From Flavobacteriaceae bacterium PS02334 (GTDB taxonomy: Bacteria; Bacteroidota; Bacteroidia; Flavobacteriales; Flavobacteriaceae): a DNA stretch of 64,000 nt. The notes under the pieces are model-generated. The model had not been told where the DNA came from. It made no database searches and saw only the letters and a program-made list of their open reading frames with translations. The stretch lies in contig JASCOH010000002.1 of the NCBI GenBank assembly GCA_029959295.1, positions 62,001 to 126,000 of the forward strand. The letters run 5' to 3'. Shown here one piece after another: positions 34,341 to 43,160 of this stretch. Numbering within the stretch: position 1 is the first letter of the stretch; every line of letters starts with the position of its first letter. Position numbers and translations under genes: made by a program.

Positions 34341-34952
34341 TTATTCTTTCAATTTTATGTCAATTTCATATAAATTTGAAAAAATGTCGAATATCATTTC
34401 GGCATTTTTTTTTCGGGTTTTGATTTCAATTTCACAACTCATTTCCATCTTTTGAGAAACGATATCCAAGTTTTTTTCTTTGATAATTCGCATCACCTTA
34501 TTCATGTTTTTGTAGTCAAATTTGATGGTGTAATGAACGTCAATCGTTTTTTCGACAATTTCTGAAGCTTCCAAAGCCATTTGGGCCGAAATTTTATAAG
34601 CAGAAATCAAACCGCCAACGCCCAATTTTACGCCACCAAAATACCTGACAACAGCAACCAAAACATTGGTGACTTCAAAAGATTGAATTTGTCCATAAAT
34701 CGGCATTCCTGCAGAATTCGAAGGTTCGCCGTCGTCATTTGCTCTGAAATAAAGTTTTTCTTTACCAATTTGAAAGGCGTAACAGCAATGTCCCGCAGAA
34801 CTGTGCTGTTTTCTTAAACTTTCAAGTATTGTTTTTGCTTCGTCTTCCGAAGAAATAGGGAAGGCGTATCCAAAAAATTTGCTGTTTTTTTCTTTGTATA
34901 AAATTTCTTCTGACGGAAAATCAAGCGTTCTGTAGGTATCTTTTAGTTCCAA
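34341..34952 (-). CDS. YigZ/IMPACT family protein
   Basis: The 203-aa protein has the UPF0029/IMPACT N-terminal domain (GHCCYAFQIG, NDDGEPSNSAGMPI, VAVVRYFGGVKLGVGGL) and a ferredoxin-like C-terminal DUF1949 part. The bacterial role is unclear; the yeast relative Yih1 regulates translation control. It ends a tight minus-strand operon with a HAD gene (3-bp gap) and ribD. Confidence 0.92.
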   Translation of the reverse strand: MELKDTYRTLDFPSEEILYKEKNSKFFGYAFPISSEDEAKTILESLRKQHSSAGHCCYAFQIGKEKLYFRANDDGEPSNSAGMPIYGQIQSFEVTNVLVAVVRYFGGVKLGVGGLISAYKISAQMALEASEIVEKTIDVHYTIKFDYKNMNKVMRIIKEKNLDIVSQKMEMSCEIEIKTRKKNAEMIFDIFSNLYEIDIKLKE

Positions 34953-34955
34953 AAT

Positions 34956-35564
34956 CTAAATTAGGATAATTTTTTTCTCCAATAAATCAACGACATCTTC
35001 TTCGCCAACTTTTAAGTTCCAGACTTTCATTCCTAAACTTTCGGCCATATCGGTGTTGGTTTTTCTGTCGTCCACAAACAAAGTGCGTTTGACTGACAAT
35101 TCGTGTTTGTTAATAATATATTGGAAAGCTTCGGGTTCTGGTTTTCGCTGTCCGATTTCAAAAGAAAAATACACTTTTTCAAAACATTGATAAAAATCAC
35201 GGCTGAACGATTCGCCTACCATATTTTCAAATTGCTCCACGTGAATCGCATCGGTATTGCTCAAAAGAAACAATTGATAATTGTGTGAAAGGTTTTGTAG
35301 AAATTCCAAACGATACAAAGGAAAATCTAAAAGCACTTTGCTCCAAGCGGATTTTATTTCTTCCAAAGAAGCATTTGGAACGTATTTCTGGATGCCTTTC
35401 AAAAATTCTTCTTCTTTAATTTTTCCTTTTTCGAATTTATAATTGAGTTTTTCTAAATCGGCGTTCCATTCTTTTAAGCCTAAAGATTTCATCGCATCTT
35501 CCATCGCCTTGAAATCGATATTTATGAAAATATCTCCAAAATCAAAAATTATTGTAGTAATCAT
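34956..35564 (-). CDS. HAD-superfamily hydrolase, YihX-like
   Basis: The 202-aa protein has HAD motif I in IIFDFGDIF (Asp8 nucleophile), motif II around LLSNTDAIH, and the C-terminal FVDDRKTNTDMAESLGM. The DFGD form with an Asn/Asp at +3 resembles YihX-type sugar-phosphate phosphatases. It overlaps ribD by 4 bp, so it may supply the missing riboflavin-pathway phosphatase that removes phosphate after RibD; this is inference from context. Confidence 0.85.
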   Translation of the reverse strand: MITTIIFDFGDIFINIDFKAMEDAMKSLGLKEWNADLEKLNYKFEKGKIKEEEFLKGIQKYVPNASLEEIKSAWSKVLLDFPLYRLEFLQNLSHNYQLFLLSNTDAIHVEQFENMVGESFSRDFYQCFEKVYFSFEIGQRKPEPEAFQYIINKHELSVKRTLFVDDRKTNTDMAESLGMKVWNLKVGEEDVVDLLEKKIILI

Positions 35565-36601
35565 ATGCTTTTGAAAATTAGAAGTTCGTCATTCAAAATT
35601 GCTTCTTTTGAAACCAAAATGCCTTTGAAGTCTGGAGATTTTGTCCCATTTCCAAAAGAATTTGTTCCTTTAAAAACACGTGCTTCGTCCCAAAGATTGG
35701 CATCGATAAAAGTCTGCAGCGTTCTTTTTCCGCCTTCAATAATTACCGATTGAATTTCGTTTTTGTACAAAATATCCAAAACAGATTGAGCGAGGTTACT
35801 TTCAAAGATAGCATTTTCAAAGGAAATTTCCGAAGAATTTTCTAAATTTTCCTGTTCTGTAATGATGATAGTTTTTGATTTTCGGTCTTTTACAAAGTAA
35901 TTATTCGGGATTTTTCCACTTTTATCTAAAACAATTCTAATCGGATTATTGCCTTTCCAATCTCTAGAATCCAATTTCGGATTATCGTCTAAAACTGTTT
36001 GAGTTCCAACCAAAATCGCTTGTTCTTCCGTTCGCCATTTGTGAACCAATTGTCTTGAATATTGATTTGTAATCCAAACCGGTTTTTTTTCTTCCTTATA
36101 TATAGGACTCAAAAATTCGTCTTGGCTTTCGGCCCATTTTAAAATTATATATGGTCTTTTATTTTTATGGAAAGTAAAAAAGCGCTTGTTCAGTTCGTTG
36201 CATTCGTCTTCCAAAATCCCGACGGTCACATTTCGTCCGGCTTCGATTAATTTTTTGATTCCGTTTCCGGAAACTTTTGCAAACGGGTCAATGGTTCCAA
36301 TAACGATATTCGGAATTTTATGGGCGATAATCAAATCACAACACGGAGGCGTTTTTCCGAAATGGCTGCACGGTTCCAAACTCACATAAATCGTTGCTTT
36401 TGCCAGCAAAGATTTATCCTTTACCGAATTTACAGCGTTCACTTCAGCGTGCGGTTCGCCCGCTTTTCGGTGCCAGCCTTCGCCGATAATTTGGCTTTCA
36501 TAAACGATTACGCTTCCCACCAAAGGATTTGGATAGGTTGTTCCCAAGCCATTTTTGGCGAGTTCAATGCAACGTTTTATATATTTTTCGTGTATCTTCA
36601 C
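35561..36601 (-). CDS. ribD: Bifunctional riboflavin deaminase/reductase RibD
   Basis: The enzyme carries out the deaminase and reductase steps of riboflavin synthesis. The N-terminal zinc deaminase has HAEVNAV (His51, Glu53) and PCSHFGKTPPCC (Cys78, Cys87); the C-terminal reductase begins near RPYIILKWAESQD. I start it at GTG 36601 (MKIHEKYIKRC, 346 aa). An ATG at 36685 would add 28 unrelated residues and run over the divergent GNAT start. A minus-strand -7 box TATTTTTG sits 5 bp ahead of the GTG, suggesting a leaderless or nearly leaderless message. Confidence 0.93.
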   Translation of the reverse strand: MKIHEKYIKRCIELAKNGLGTTYPNPLVGSVIVYESQIIGEGWHRKAGEPHAEVNAVNSVKDKSLLAKATIYVSLEPCSHFGKTPPCCDLIIAHKIPNIVIGTIDPFAKVSGNGIKKLIEAGRNVTVGILEDECNELNKRFFTFHKNKRPYIILKWAESQDEFLSPIYKEEKKPVWITNQYSRQLVHKWRTEEQAILVGTQTVLDDNPKLDSRDWKGNNPIRIVLDKSGKIPNNYFVKDRKSKTIIITEQENLENSSEISFENAIFESNLAQSVLDILYKNEIQSVIIEGGKRTLQTFIDANLWDEARVFKGTNSFGNGTKSPDFKGILVSKEAILNDELLIFKSI

Positions 36602-36605
36602 GTCA

Positions 36606-36613
36606 CAAAAATA
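36606..36613 (-). promoter_or_regulatory. Predicted -7 element of ribD
   Basis: The minus strand reads TATTTTTG, a TAnnTTTG match, directly before the GTG at 36601. No FMN riboswitch is recognisable. Confidence 0.4.
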
Positions 36614-36628
36614 CCTTTTTCTGTCAAA

Positions 36629-37114
36629 ATGAATGCGATAATTATTAGAGAAATCCAAAAGGCTGACAATGTTGCGATTGCCCAAGTCATCCGCGATGTT
36701 TTAATCGAGCACAATGTGCCAAAAGTGGGAACGGCTTATGCTGATCCGTCGCTTGATTTTATGTTTGAAAATTATTCGGAAGAAAAATCGGCGTATTTTG
36801 CGGTTGAAAGCAATGGGCAACTTATCGGAGGGGCTGGAATCGCTCCTTTAGAAAATGGACCGAAAGAAATCTGCGAGTTACAAAAAATGTATTTTTTATC
36901 AGAAGCAAGAGGCTTTGGGCTCGGAGCCAAATTGATGGAAGTTTGCCTGGAAAAAGCACGTCAATTTGAGTTCAAAAAATGTTATTTGGAAACAATGCCA
37001 TACATGAAAAATGCACAAAATTTATATAAAAAATCAGGATTTCAATATTTGGATAAGCCATTGGGAAACACAGGCCATAATGCTTGTCCGGTTTGGATGC
37101 TAAAAGAATTATAA
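36629..37114 (+). CDS. GNAT family N-acetyltransferase
   Basis: I start at ATG 36629 (MNAIIIREIQKADN, 161 aa); the longer frame from 36320 is antisense to ribD. The acetyl-CoA motif is EARGFGLGAKLMEVCLEKAR, followed by the NLYKKSGF signature. The substrate is unknown. It is divergent from ribD, with only 27 bp between starts, and 3 bp ahead of a lipoprotein gene. Confidence 0.9.
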   Translation: MNAIIIREIQKADNVAIAQVIRDVLIEHNVPKVGTAYADPSLDFMFENYSEEKSAYFAVESNGQLIGGAGIAPLENGPKEICELQKMYFLSEARGFGLGAKLMEVCLEKARQFEFKKCYLETMPYMKNAQNLYKKSGFQYLDKPLGNTGHNACPVWMLKEL

Positions 37115-37117
37115 GAT

Positions 37118-37930
37118 ATGAAACAGCTATTTTTCTCATTATTTGTGCTTTTAATTTTGGTTTCTTGCAATAATTCTAAAGAAATTGAAAAAGAAGAAAT
37201 TGTGGAAATTCCGGATACTTCTGCTGTTCAGAAAATTGTTTCAAAAGAAGAAATTGTGGAAGAAGAAATTGAATTTAAAAACGATTTTGATATTCTTTTA
37301 CCAAGAAGTTATCGCAATTGGGAAGGAAAAAATCCAGCAAATTCAATCACTAAAAGCTGGATTGAGTTGTATGAAAAGAACGGAAAATATTACTTGGGAA
37401 AAGCAGATTTTAAATTAGAAAGCGGTTATGACGAATGCATTGGAGATTCTACTAAAATAATTGAATCTAAGAATAAAACGATGCTTTTTATGGATTGGAA
37501 AGATTTGAAATTAGGTGAAATTAAATCGCTTAAAATTGGCAAAAATAAAATCTGGCCAAAAGAAAAGATGTCTTTTACCTTTAATACTATAGAATATTTT
37601 TTAAGGGCTGAAGGCGAAATACTTTCTTCTTTCAAAGTTCATAATGATAATGAAAAGGAAGAAATTTTTCATAATGTAAAAGACTACAAATTGTATATTT
37701 CAACAAAAGACATTCCAGAGAAATTACTTTTAAAAGAAGAATCGTTTAACGACACTTTCGTGGAATTGCTTTTTGCCGGCGACATTGATAACGACGGAAA
37801 ACTAGATTTTATCTTTGGAGCCAATAGAAATTACGAAGAAGAAAGAGTAATTTTGTTCCTTTCTTCAAAAGCGGAAAAAGAAAATGTAGTTAAGAAAGTT
37901 TCAGAAATAGCGATTCAGTTTGATTGTTGA
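37118..37930 (+). CDS. Hypothetical lipoprotein
   Basis: The 270-aa protein has a lipoprotein signal peptide (MKQLFFSLFVLLILVSCNN, lipidated Cys18) followed by a Glu/Lys-rich linker. The rest is a beta-rich domain with a C-terminal FG-GAP or Ca-binding-like loop (AGDIDNDGKLDFIFG). No enzyme motif is visible. It is coupled to the GNAT gene. Confidence 0.78.
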   Translation: MKQLFFSLFVLLILVSCNNSKEIEKEEIVEIPDTSAVQKIVSKEEIVEEEIEFKNDFDILLPRSYRNWEGKNPANSITKSWIELYEKNGKYYLGKADFKLESGYDECIGDSTKIIESKNKTMLFMDWKDLKLGEIKSLKIGKNKIWPKEKMSFTFNTIEYFLRAEGEILSSFKVHNDNEKEEIFHNVKDYKLYISTKDIPEKLLLKEESFNDTFVELLFAGDIDNDGKLDFIFGANRNYEEERVILFLSSKAEKENVVKKVSEIAIQFDC

Positions 37931-37986
37931 TTTAGGGAATAGTAATTAGCCAAAAGGCAAAAGTCATGCGCTAAATGTAATTTTCC

Positions 37987-38014
37987 TTAAACCTTAAACC
38001 TTAAACCTTAAACC
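37987..38014. repeat. TTAAACC heptamer, four perfect copies
   Basis: Four exact, head-to-tail TTAAACC units lie 16-43 bp before the prmC start. Confidence 0.9.
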
Positions 38015-38029
38015 CTGAACTCCAAAAAA

Positions 38030-38923
38030 ATGTTCGTCAAAGACTATAGAAATAATTTCATCGAAAAACTCCTTCCTTTATATGATGTGCTGGAAGCTGA
38101 AAGTTTCTTTTATATCATTTTGGAAGATTTTCATCAAATGAAACGAATCGATTTGGCGTTAAATCCAACGTTTGTTTTTTCGGAGGAAGAAGTGTCGAAA
38201 TGGAATTCAGTTTTAGAAAAATTGCAAAAAGAAATCCCGATTCAGTACATTTTAGGAAACGCCCATTTCTACGGATTGGAATTTGAAGTCAATGAAAACA
38301 CGTTAATTCCAAGGCCAGAAACCGAAGAATTGGTGGAATGGATAATTAAAAATAATTCAAAGATTGAAGGATTTAAGTCCCGAGACTTCGGGATAAAGAT
38401 TTTGGATATCGGGACAGGTTCGGGTTGCATCGCGATTTCTTTAGCAAAAAATCTCCCACACGCCAAAGTTTTCGCCATTGATATTTCTGAAAAAGCATTG
38501 GAAACCGCCAAAAGAAATGCGTTGAAAAACGAAACAGAAGTCACTTTTTTACTGAAAAATATTTTGGAAACAGATGATTTAGAGCGGCAATTTGACATCA
38601 TCGTTTCGAATCCGCCATATGTCAGAAATTTGGAAAAAGAAGAAATCAAAAAGAATGTTTTAGATTACGAACCGCATTTGGCATTGTTCGTTGAAGATAA
38701 TGAGGCCTTGATTTTCTATAGAAAAATTGCCGATTTGGCACAAAAAAATCTCACTGAAAACGGACAGCTTTATTTTGAAATCAATCAGTATTTAGGAACA
38801 GAAATGATTGATTTGTTAAAAGCTAAAAAATTCAAAAACATTGAATTGCGAAAAGATATTTATGAAAATGACAGAATGATTTTTGGTAAAAAGGTTAGTA
38901 GTAAAATGCCAACTAAAAACTAA
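38030..38923 (+). CDS. prmC: Peptide chain release factor N5-glutamine methyltransferase
   Basis: The 297-aa enzyme methylates the GGQ glutamine of RF1 and RF2. It has the SAM motif ILDIGTGSGCIAISLAK (about 124-140) and the NPPY catalytic motif (about 195). The N-terminal helical domain includes PIQYILGNAHFYGLEF. Its last codons (TKN, stop) lie inside a 7-bp repeat tract, so the tail of the protein is set by the repeat. Confidence 0.95.
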   Translation: MFVKDYRNNFIEKLLPLYDVLEAESFFYIILEDFHQMKRIDLALNPTFVFSEEEVSKWNSVLEKLQKEIPIQYILGNAHFYGLEFEVNENTLIPRPETEELVEWIIKNNSKIEGFKSRDFGIKILDIGTGSGCIAISLAKNLPHAKVFAIDISEKALETAKRNALKNETEVTFLLKNILETDDLERQFDIIVSNPPYVRNLEKEEIKKNVLDYEPHLALFVEDNEALIFYRKIADLAQKNLTENGQLYFEINQYLGTEMIDLLKAKKFKNIELRKDIYENDRMIFGKKVSSKMPTKN

Positions 38924-38957
38924 AAACTAAAAACTGAAAACTGAAAACTGAAAACTG
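38912..38957. repeat. Heptamer tract overlapping the prmC stop
   Basis: Three ACTAAAA units and three ACTGAAA units plus a partial ACTG run at an exact 7-bp period from within the prmC C-terminus to just before the convergent ABC permease stop. Confidence 0.9.
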
Positions 38958-38963
38958 CCAAAT

Positions 38964-40205
38964 CTACTCATATCTCAAAGCCTCAATCGGATCTAAATAA
39001 GCTGCTTTAATCGCAGGGTACAATCCAGAAATTAAAGCTACCAAAAAGCTGATGATTACTGCTGCAAATATTGCCAGCCAAGGAGCTACAAACGCAAAAT
39101 CTAAAGCGGTAGAAATGCCCCAGCCGATTAATACGCCCAAAATAATCCCGACAAATCCGCCCAGTTGACCGATGACCAAACTTTCTGTAAAAAATTGAAA
39201 GGCAATTGTTGAACGTTTGGCGCCGAGTGCTTTTCTAACGCCGATTTCGCGCGTTCTTTCGGTCACCGAAACTATCATAATATTCATCAAAGCAATCGAA
39301 GAGCCAAGAATCGTGATGATTCCAATCACCCAAGCTGAAATTCCCAAAGCCGCCGTTTGCGACATAACCATTTGAAGCAATTCATCGCTTCGCGTAACGC
39401 CAAAATTATTCTCTTCAACCGGATTTAATTTTCGAACTCTTCGCATCGTGATAATCGCGTCATCCACGGCCGCGTCAAGCAATTCCTTTTTGTTAATCAT
39501 CACTTTCAAGTCATAATTAATATTCGGAGAAGTAAAAATCGAACGCGCAATCTGAGTCGGGATAAACACTCTCAAATCCTGAGCGTTTCCAAATGTTGAA
39601 CCTTTTTCTTTCAATACGCCAATCACTTTAAATTTGGCACCGCGAACCGAAATCACTTTGTCAATCGGGTTCACGTCTTTTAAAAGTCCTTTTAAAAAGT
39701 CAGAACCGACAAGGCAAACGTAGTTATTATTTTGGATGTCAAAACCAGTAAAATTTCGTCCCAATTGTGTTTCCAGACCAGAATTTACCAAGAAATTTTC
39801 GTCAACCCCCAAAACCGAAATATCCGGATCGGTTTTTTTATTTTCAAATTTAATTTCCGCTGTTGCAGTTGCCGTGAATGACAAAGAAGTCGTCGTGAAA
39901 GGATATTGGTATTTCTCCTGAAACGCCTTTGCCTGCGGATAACTGATAATCGGATTTATCTTTTCAATGTTATTATTTCGGTTAATTTGAGCCGAAGCAT
40001 CATACTGGCTCATCGAAAAAGTATTCGATCCCATCGAAGAAAAATTTCCAGAAATCGTGTTTTCCAAAGCTGAAACTAGGGTTAAAATTCCTACCAAAGC
40101 CGTGATTCCAATGGCAATAATCAGCACCGTCAAAATCGTTCGCAACAGTTGCGTTCTGATCGAACCCATCGCAATACTTACATTTTCTTTCAGCAGTTTC
40201 AGCAT
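38964..40205 (-). CDS. ABC transporter permease, MacB/FtsX type
   Basis: The 413-aa protein has an N-terminal transmembrane helix (about 20-45), a MacB periplasmic core domain (about 50-240) and an FtsX-like C-terminus with three membrane helices. The [16 protein letters not shown] motif before the second-last helix is typical. It works with a separate ATPase not found in this window, exporting lipoproteins, peptides or antibiotics. It is convergent with prmC. Confidence 0.92.
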   Translation of the reverse strand: MLKLLKENVSIAMGSIRTQLLRTILTVLIIAIGITALVGILTLVSALENTISGNFSSMGSNTFSMSQYDASAQINRNNNIEKINPIISYPQAKAFQEKYQYPFTTTSLSFTATATAEIKFENKKTDPDISVLGVDENFLVNSGLETQLGRNFTGFDIQNNNYVCLVGSDFLKGLLKDVNPIDKVISVRGAKFKVIGVLKEKGSTFGNAQDLRVFIPTQIARSIFTSPNINYDLKVMINKKELLDAAVDDAIITMRRVRKLNPVEENNFGVTRSDELLQMVMSQTAALGISAWVIGIITILGSSIALMNIMIVSVTERTREIGVRKALGAKRSTIAFQFFTESLVIGQLGGFVGIILGVLIGWGISTALDFAFVAPWLAIFAAVIISFLVALISGLYPAIKAAYLDPIEALRYE

Positions 40206-40218
40206 AATTTAATTTTTA

Positions 40219-40246
40219 GTCGAAAGTTGAAAGTCAAAAGTAACGC
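40219..40246. repeat. Degenerate GTCGAAA heptamers
   Basis: GTCGAAA, GTTGAAA, GTCAAAA and GTAACGC follow with a 7-bp period in the divergent ABC permease-hisS spacer. Confidence 0.6.
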
Positions 40247-40351
40247 TCAATTCTCAATTCAGCTACCAATTTATAAAAATAAAGTAAGATATTTGCAACT
40301 TAGAATTTCAGAAGTAAGATTTAAGATTTCAGAATCTCTAAAACACGATTA

Positions 40352-40386
40352 AATCTGAAATCAAAAATCAAAAATCATATATCAAA
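40352..40386. repeat. AATCAAA-type heptamers abutting hisS
   Basis: AATCTGA, AATCAAA, AATCAAA, AATCATA and TATCAAA run at a 7-bp period and end on the base before the hisS ATG (40387). They replace any visible ribosome-binding site. Confidence 0.8.
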
Positions 40387-41754
40387 ATGGCAAAACCAGG
40401 CATCCCAAAAGGAACCAGAGATTTCTCTCCAATTGAAGTTTCAAAGAGACAATATATCATCCAAATCATCAAAAATAATTTTGAAAAATTTGGCTATCAG
40501 CCCATAGAAACGCCGTCTTTTGAAAACTCCGAAACCTTGATGGGTAAATATGGAGAAGAAGGCGATCGCTTGATTTTTAAGATTTTGAATTCTGGGGATA
40601 AGGTGAAAAAAGCCGATTTAAATGCTTTGGAAAATGGAAATTTAGCCAAGTTTTCAAGTTCGCTTTCAGAAAAAGCATTGCGTTATGATTTGACAGTTCC
40701 GTTTGCAAGATACGTCGTACAACACCAAAGCGAATTAGAATTTCCTTTCAAAAGATACCAAATCCAACCCGTTTGGCGTGCTGATAATCCACAAAAAGGA
40801 CGTTTCAGGGAATTTTACCAATGCGATGCTGACGTTGTAGGTTCGACATCGCTTTTTCAAGAAATTGAATTGGTACAATTATATGATTCTGTTTTTACAG
40901 AATTGGGCTTGGAAGGCGTTACTATAAAAATCAATAATAGAAAAATCTTATCAGGAATTGCGGAAGTTATCGGAGCTTCTGATAAATTAATCGATTTTAC
41001 TGTTGCTTTAGATAAATTAGACAAAATAGGGGAGGACGGCGTAAAAAAAGAAATGCTTGAAAAAGGAATTTCTGCGAAAGCGATTGAAAAAGTACAACCG
41101 TTATTCAATTTTACCGGAACCATTTCTGAAAAAATAAGCAAACTTTCTGACTTGCTTTCTTCTTCCGAAGAAGGAAAAAAAGGAGTAGAAGAGTTGCAAT
41201 TTATCTGTGAAAAAGTCGTGGAATTAGGGTTGAAAAAATCAATTTTAGATCTAGATGTGACTTTGGCTAGAGGATTAAATTATTACACAGGCGCTATTTT
41301 TGAAGTGGCTCCGCCTAAAACGGTTGCAATGGGATCCATCGGCGGTGGCGGAAGATACGACGACTTGACTGGAATCTTCGGATTGAAAAACATGAGCGGT
41401 GTCGGGATTTCCTTTGGACTAGACCGAATTTATTTGGTTATAGACGAATTGAATTTATTTCCAGAAACGGTAACGACTTCGTCAAAAGCGATCTTTTTCA
41501 ATTATGGAATCGAAGAAGCTTTTTATTCGATGAAAATTATTTCGCAATTGCGTGATGAAAACATCAAAGTAGAATTATATCCTGACAAAGCAAAAATGGA
41601 CAAGCAGTTTAAATATGCTGAAAAACGCTTGATTCCGTTTGCGGTTATGGTTGGAAATAATGAAATGGAGACTAAAACTTTCAGCGTGAAAAATTTACTT
41701 TCTGGAGAAAAGCTTACGGTTGATTATGAAGGATTGAAAGATTTATTGGCATAA
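40387..41754 (+). CDS. hisS: Histidyl-tRNA synthetase
   Basis: The 455-aa class II synthetase charges tRNA-His. It has motif 1 around [11 protein letters not shown], motif 2 [19 protein letters not shown], the histidine A-loop [23 protein letters not shown] and the motif 3 [10 protein letters not shown], followed by an anticodon-binding domain. The start at 40387 gives [13 protein letters not shown], the family N-terminus. Confidence 0.97.
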   Translation: MAKPGIPKGTRDFSPIEVSKRQYIIQIIKNNFEKFGYQPIETPSFENSETLMGKYGEEGDRLIFKILNSGDKVKKADLNALENGNLAKFSSSLSEKALRYDLTVPFARYVVQHQSELEFPFKRYQIQPVWRADNPQKGRFREFYQCDADVVGSTSLFQEIELVQLYDSVFTELGLEGVTIKINNRKILSGIAEVIGASDKLIDFTVALDKLDKIGEDGVKKEMLEKGISAKAIEKVQPLFNFTGTISEKISKLSDLLSSSEEGKKGVEELQFICEKVVELGLKKSILDLDVTLARGLNYYTGAIFEVAPPKTVAMGSIGGGGRYDDLTGIFGLKNMSGVGISFGLDRIYLVIDELNLFPETVTTSSKAIFFNYGIEEAFYSMKIISQLRDENIKVELYPDKAKMDKQFKYAEKRLIPFAVMVGNNEMETKTFSVKNLLSGEKLTVDYEGLKDLLA

Positions 41755-41771
41755 TTAAAAAATCTCTTGAT

Positions 41772-41804
41772 AAATCCTCAGTCTTTTGATTGGGGATTTT
41801 TTTT
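41772..41804 (+). terminator. hisS terminator
   Basis: AAATCCTCAGTC (41772-41783) pairs imperfectly with GATTGGGGATTT (41788-41799), followed by T residues. Confidence 0.65.
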
Positions 41805-41832
41805 GCCTAAATTTATATGAAAAACTATTTGC

Positions 41833-42447
41833 ATGGATTTATTCAGTATTGAACCCGATGGCTCTGAAAATCTTCTGCCCAAAGACGGCACTGTAAATTA
41901 TTATGGAAAATTGATGACTTCTTACAAAGCCAATCATTATTTTGAAGTATTGCTGAATGCTATTGAATGGAAAAATGACGAAGCCATTATTTTTGGAAAA
42001 CGAATCATTACAAAACGAAAAGTAGCTTGGTATGGCGACAAACCGTTCAGTTATACTTATTCCAATACCACAAAATCAGCTTTGCCTTGGACAAAGGAAT
42101 TATTGGAATTAAAAGCCTTGATTGAAGAAAAAACTGGAGAAACGTTCAATTCATGCCTGCTGAATTTATACCATAATGGTGATGAAGGAATGGCTTGGCA
42201 CAGCGATGCAGAAAAAGATTTGAAGAAAAACGGAGCAATCGGTTCTTTAAGTTTTGGTGCAGAGCGTAAATTTGCCTTCAAGCATAAAGAAACAAAGGAA
42301 ACAGTCTCAATGATTTTAGAACATGGAAGTTTGCTGGTGATGAAAGACGAAACGCAGACGAATTGGTTGCATCGTCTTCCTCCCACAAAAATGATTTCAA
42401 AACCGCGTGTCAATTTGACTTTCAGGACAATAGAAAATCAAGTATAA
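41833..42447 (+). CDS. alkB: AlkB-like 2-oxoglutarate/Fe(II) dioxygenase
   Basis: The 204-aa protein has the iron ligands His123 and Asp125 (WHSDAE) and His180, with Arg192/Arg198 in KPRVNLTFR for 2-oxoglutarate. It has the AlkB nucleotide-recognition lid (CLLNLYHNGDEGMAWH) and oxidatively removes alkyl groups from DNA or RNA bases. It is a single gene between two terminators. Confidence 0.93.
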   Translation: MDLFSIEPDGSENLLPKDGTVNYYGKLMTSYKANHYFEVLLNAIEWKNDEAIIFGKRIITKRKVAWYGDKPFSYTYSNTTKSALPWTKELLELKALIEEKTGETFNSCLLNLYHNGDEGMAWHSDAEKDLKKNGAIGSLSFGAERKFAFKHKETKETVSMILEHGSLLVMKDETQTNWLHRLPPTKMISKPRVNLTFRTIENQV

Positions 42448-42450
42448 AAC

Positions 42451-42485
42451 AAAAGGCTGTAAGATAATTTCTTACAGCCTTTTTT
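42451..42485. terminator. Bidirectional terminator for alkB and tRNA-Met
   Basis: AAAAGGCTGTAAGA (from 42451) pairs with TCTTACAGCCTTTT, with T-runs on both strands. It ends alkB on the plus strand and the tRNA on the minus strand. Confidence 0.85.
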
Positions 42486-42486
42486 G

Positions 42487-42560
42487 TAGCGAGGACGGGA
42501 GTTGAACCCGTGACCTCAGGGTTATGAATCCTGCGCTCTAACCAACTGAGCTACCTCGCC
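42487..42560 (-). tRNA. tRNA-Met (anticodon CAT)
   Basis: The minus strand gives a full cloverleaf: acceptor GGCGAGG pairing CCTCGCT, a D arm with AGTTGGTTAGA, an anticodon loop with CAT, and a T arm GGGTTCAACTCC. The first acceptor pair is G-U, not the mismatched C-A of initiators, so it is elongator Met, or possibly a lysidine-modified Ile2. Confidence 0.93.
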
Positions 42561-42710
42561 ATTTTGTGTGGTCATACATCCTTGAATGCGGGTGCAAATA
42601 TAAAACTAAATTCAGATGTTGCAAATTTTAATTGACTAAAAAAAAATTATTTTTAAAATCGCATTTATTTTGAATTTATTCTATATATTTCCAAAAAATT
42701 AATTGCATCT

Positions 42711-43103
42711 ATGGAAAATAAGATACGTTACGAATTAGAATTCCCCTTAAATTCTTCGCCACAATTGCTATATCAGTATATATCAACGCCTTCGGGATTA
42801 TCGGAATGGTTTGCAGACAATGTAAATTCTCGTGGAGAATTCTTTACATTTATCTGGAATGATGCAGAAGAGAAAGCAAGGCTGGCCTCAAAAAAGAGCG
42901 GTGAGAAAGTGAAATTTCGCTGGGTTGACGACAATGGAAAGGATGGCGAATATTTCTTTGAGCTGCATATTCTTGTGGACGAGATCACAAAAGACGTTTC
43001 TTTGATGGTTGTTGACTTTGCAGAAGAGGATGAAATTGCCGAAGCTTCACAGCTTTGGGAAAACCAAGTTTCCGATTTGAAGCACGTAATTGGTTCTGTA
43101 TAG
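42711..43103 (+). CDS. START-like/AHSA1-type protein
   Basis: The 130-aa protein resembles the START-like domain of the SRPBCC fold (LNSSPQLLYQYISTPSGLSEWFADNV), with the C-terminal helix covering the cavity (EASQLWENQVSDLKHVIGS). The ligand is unknown. Bacteroidota keep this gene next to a class IV aminotransferase, as here. Its terminator overlaps the start of the next gene. Confidence 0.85.
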   Translation: MENKIRYELEFPLNSSPQLLYQYISTPSGLSEWFADNVNSRGEFFTFIWNDAEEKARLASKKSGEKVKFRWVDDNGKDGEYFFELHILVDEITKDVSLMVVDFAEEDEIAEASQLWENQVSDLKHVIGSV

Positions 43104-43124
43104 TGAAATCTTGTTTTTAAGACT

Positions 43125-43160
43125 TATATTTGCCCTGCATTAATTTTCAGGGCTTTTTTT
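43125..43160 (+). promoter_or_regulatory. Overlapping promoter and terminator before the aminotransferase
   Basis: TATATTTG (43125-43132) fits the -7 element. GCCCTG (43132-43137) pairs with CAGGGC (43148-43153), followed by seven T residues (43154-43160), and the ATG starts at 43161. The last gene's terminator T-tract is thus the leader of the next message. Confidence 0.6.

Noticed and set aside
36320-36628. N-terminal extension of the GNAT gene
   Set aside because: It is antisense to ribD, and conserved GNAT sequence starts only at 36629.
36602-36685. FMN riboswitch upstream of ribD
   Set aside because: The intergenic space is only 27 bp and the upstream ORF part shows no RFN element.
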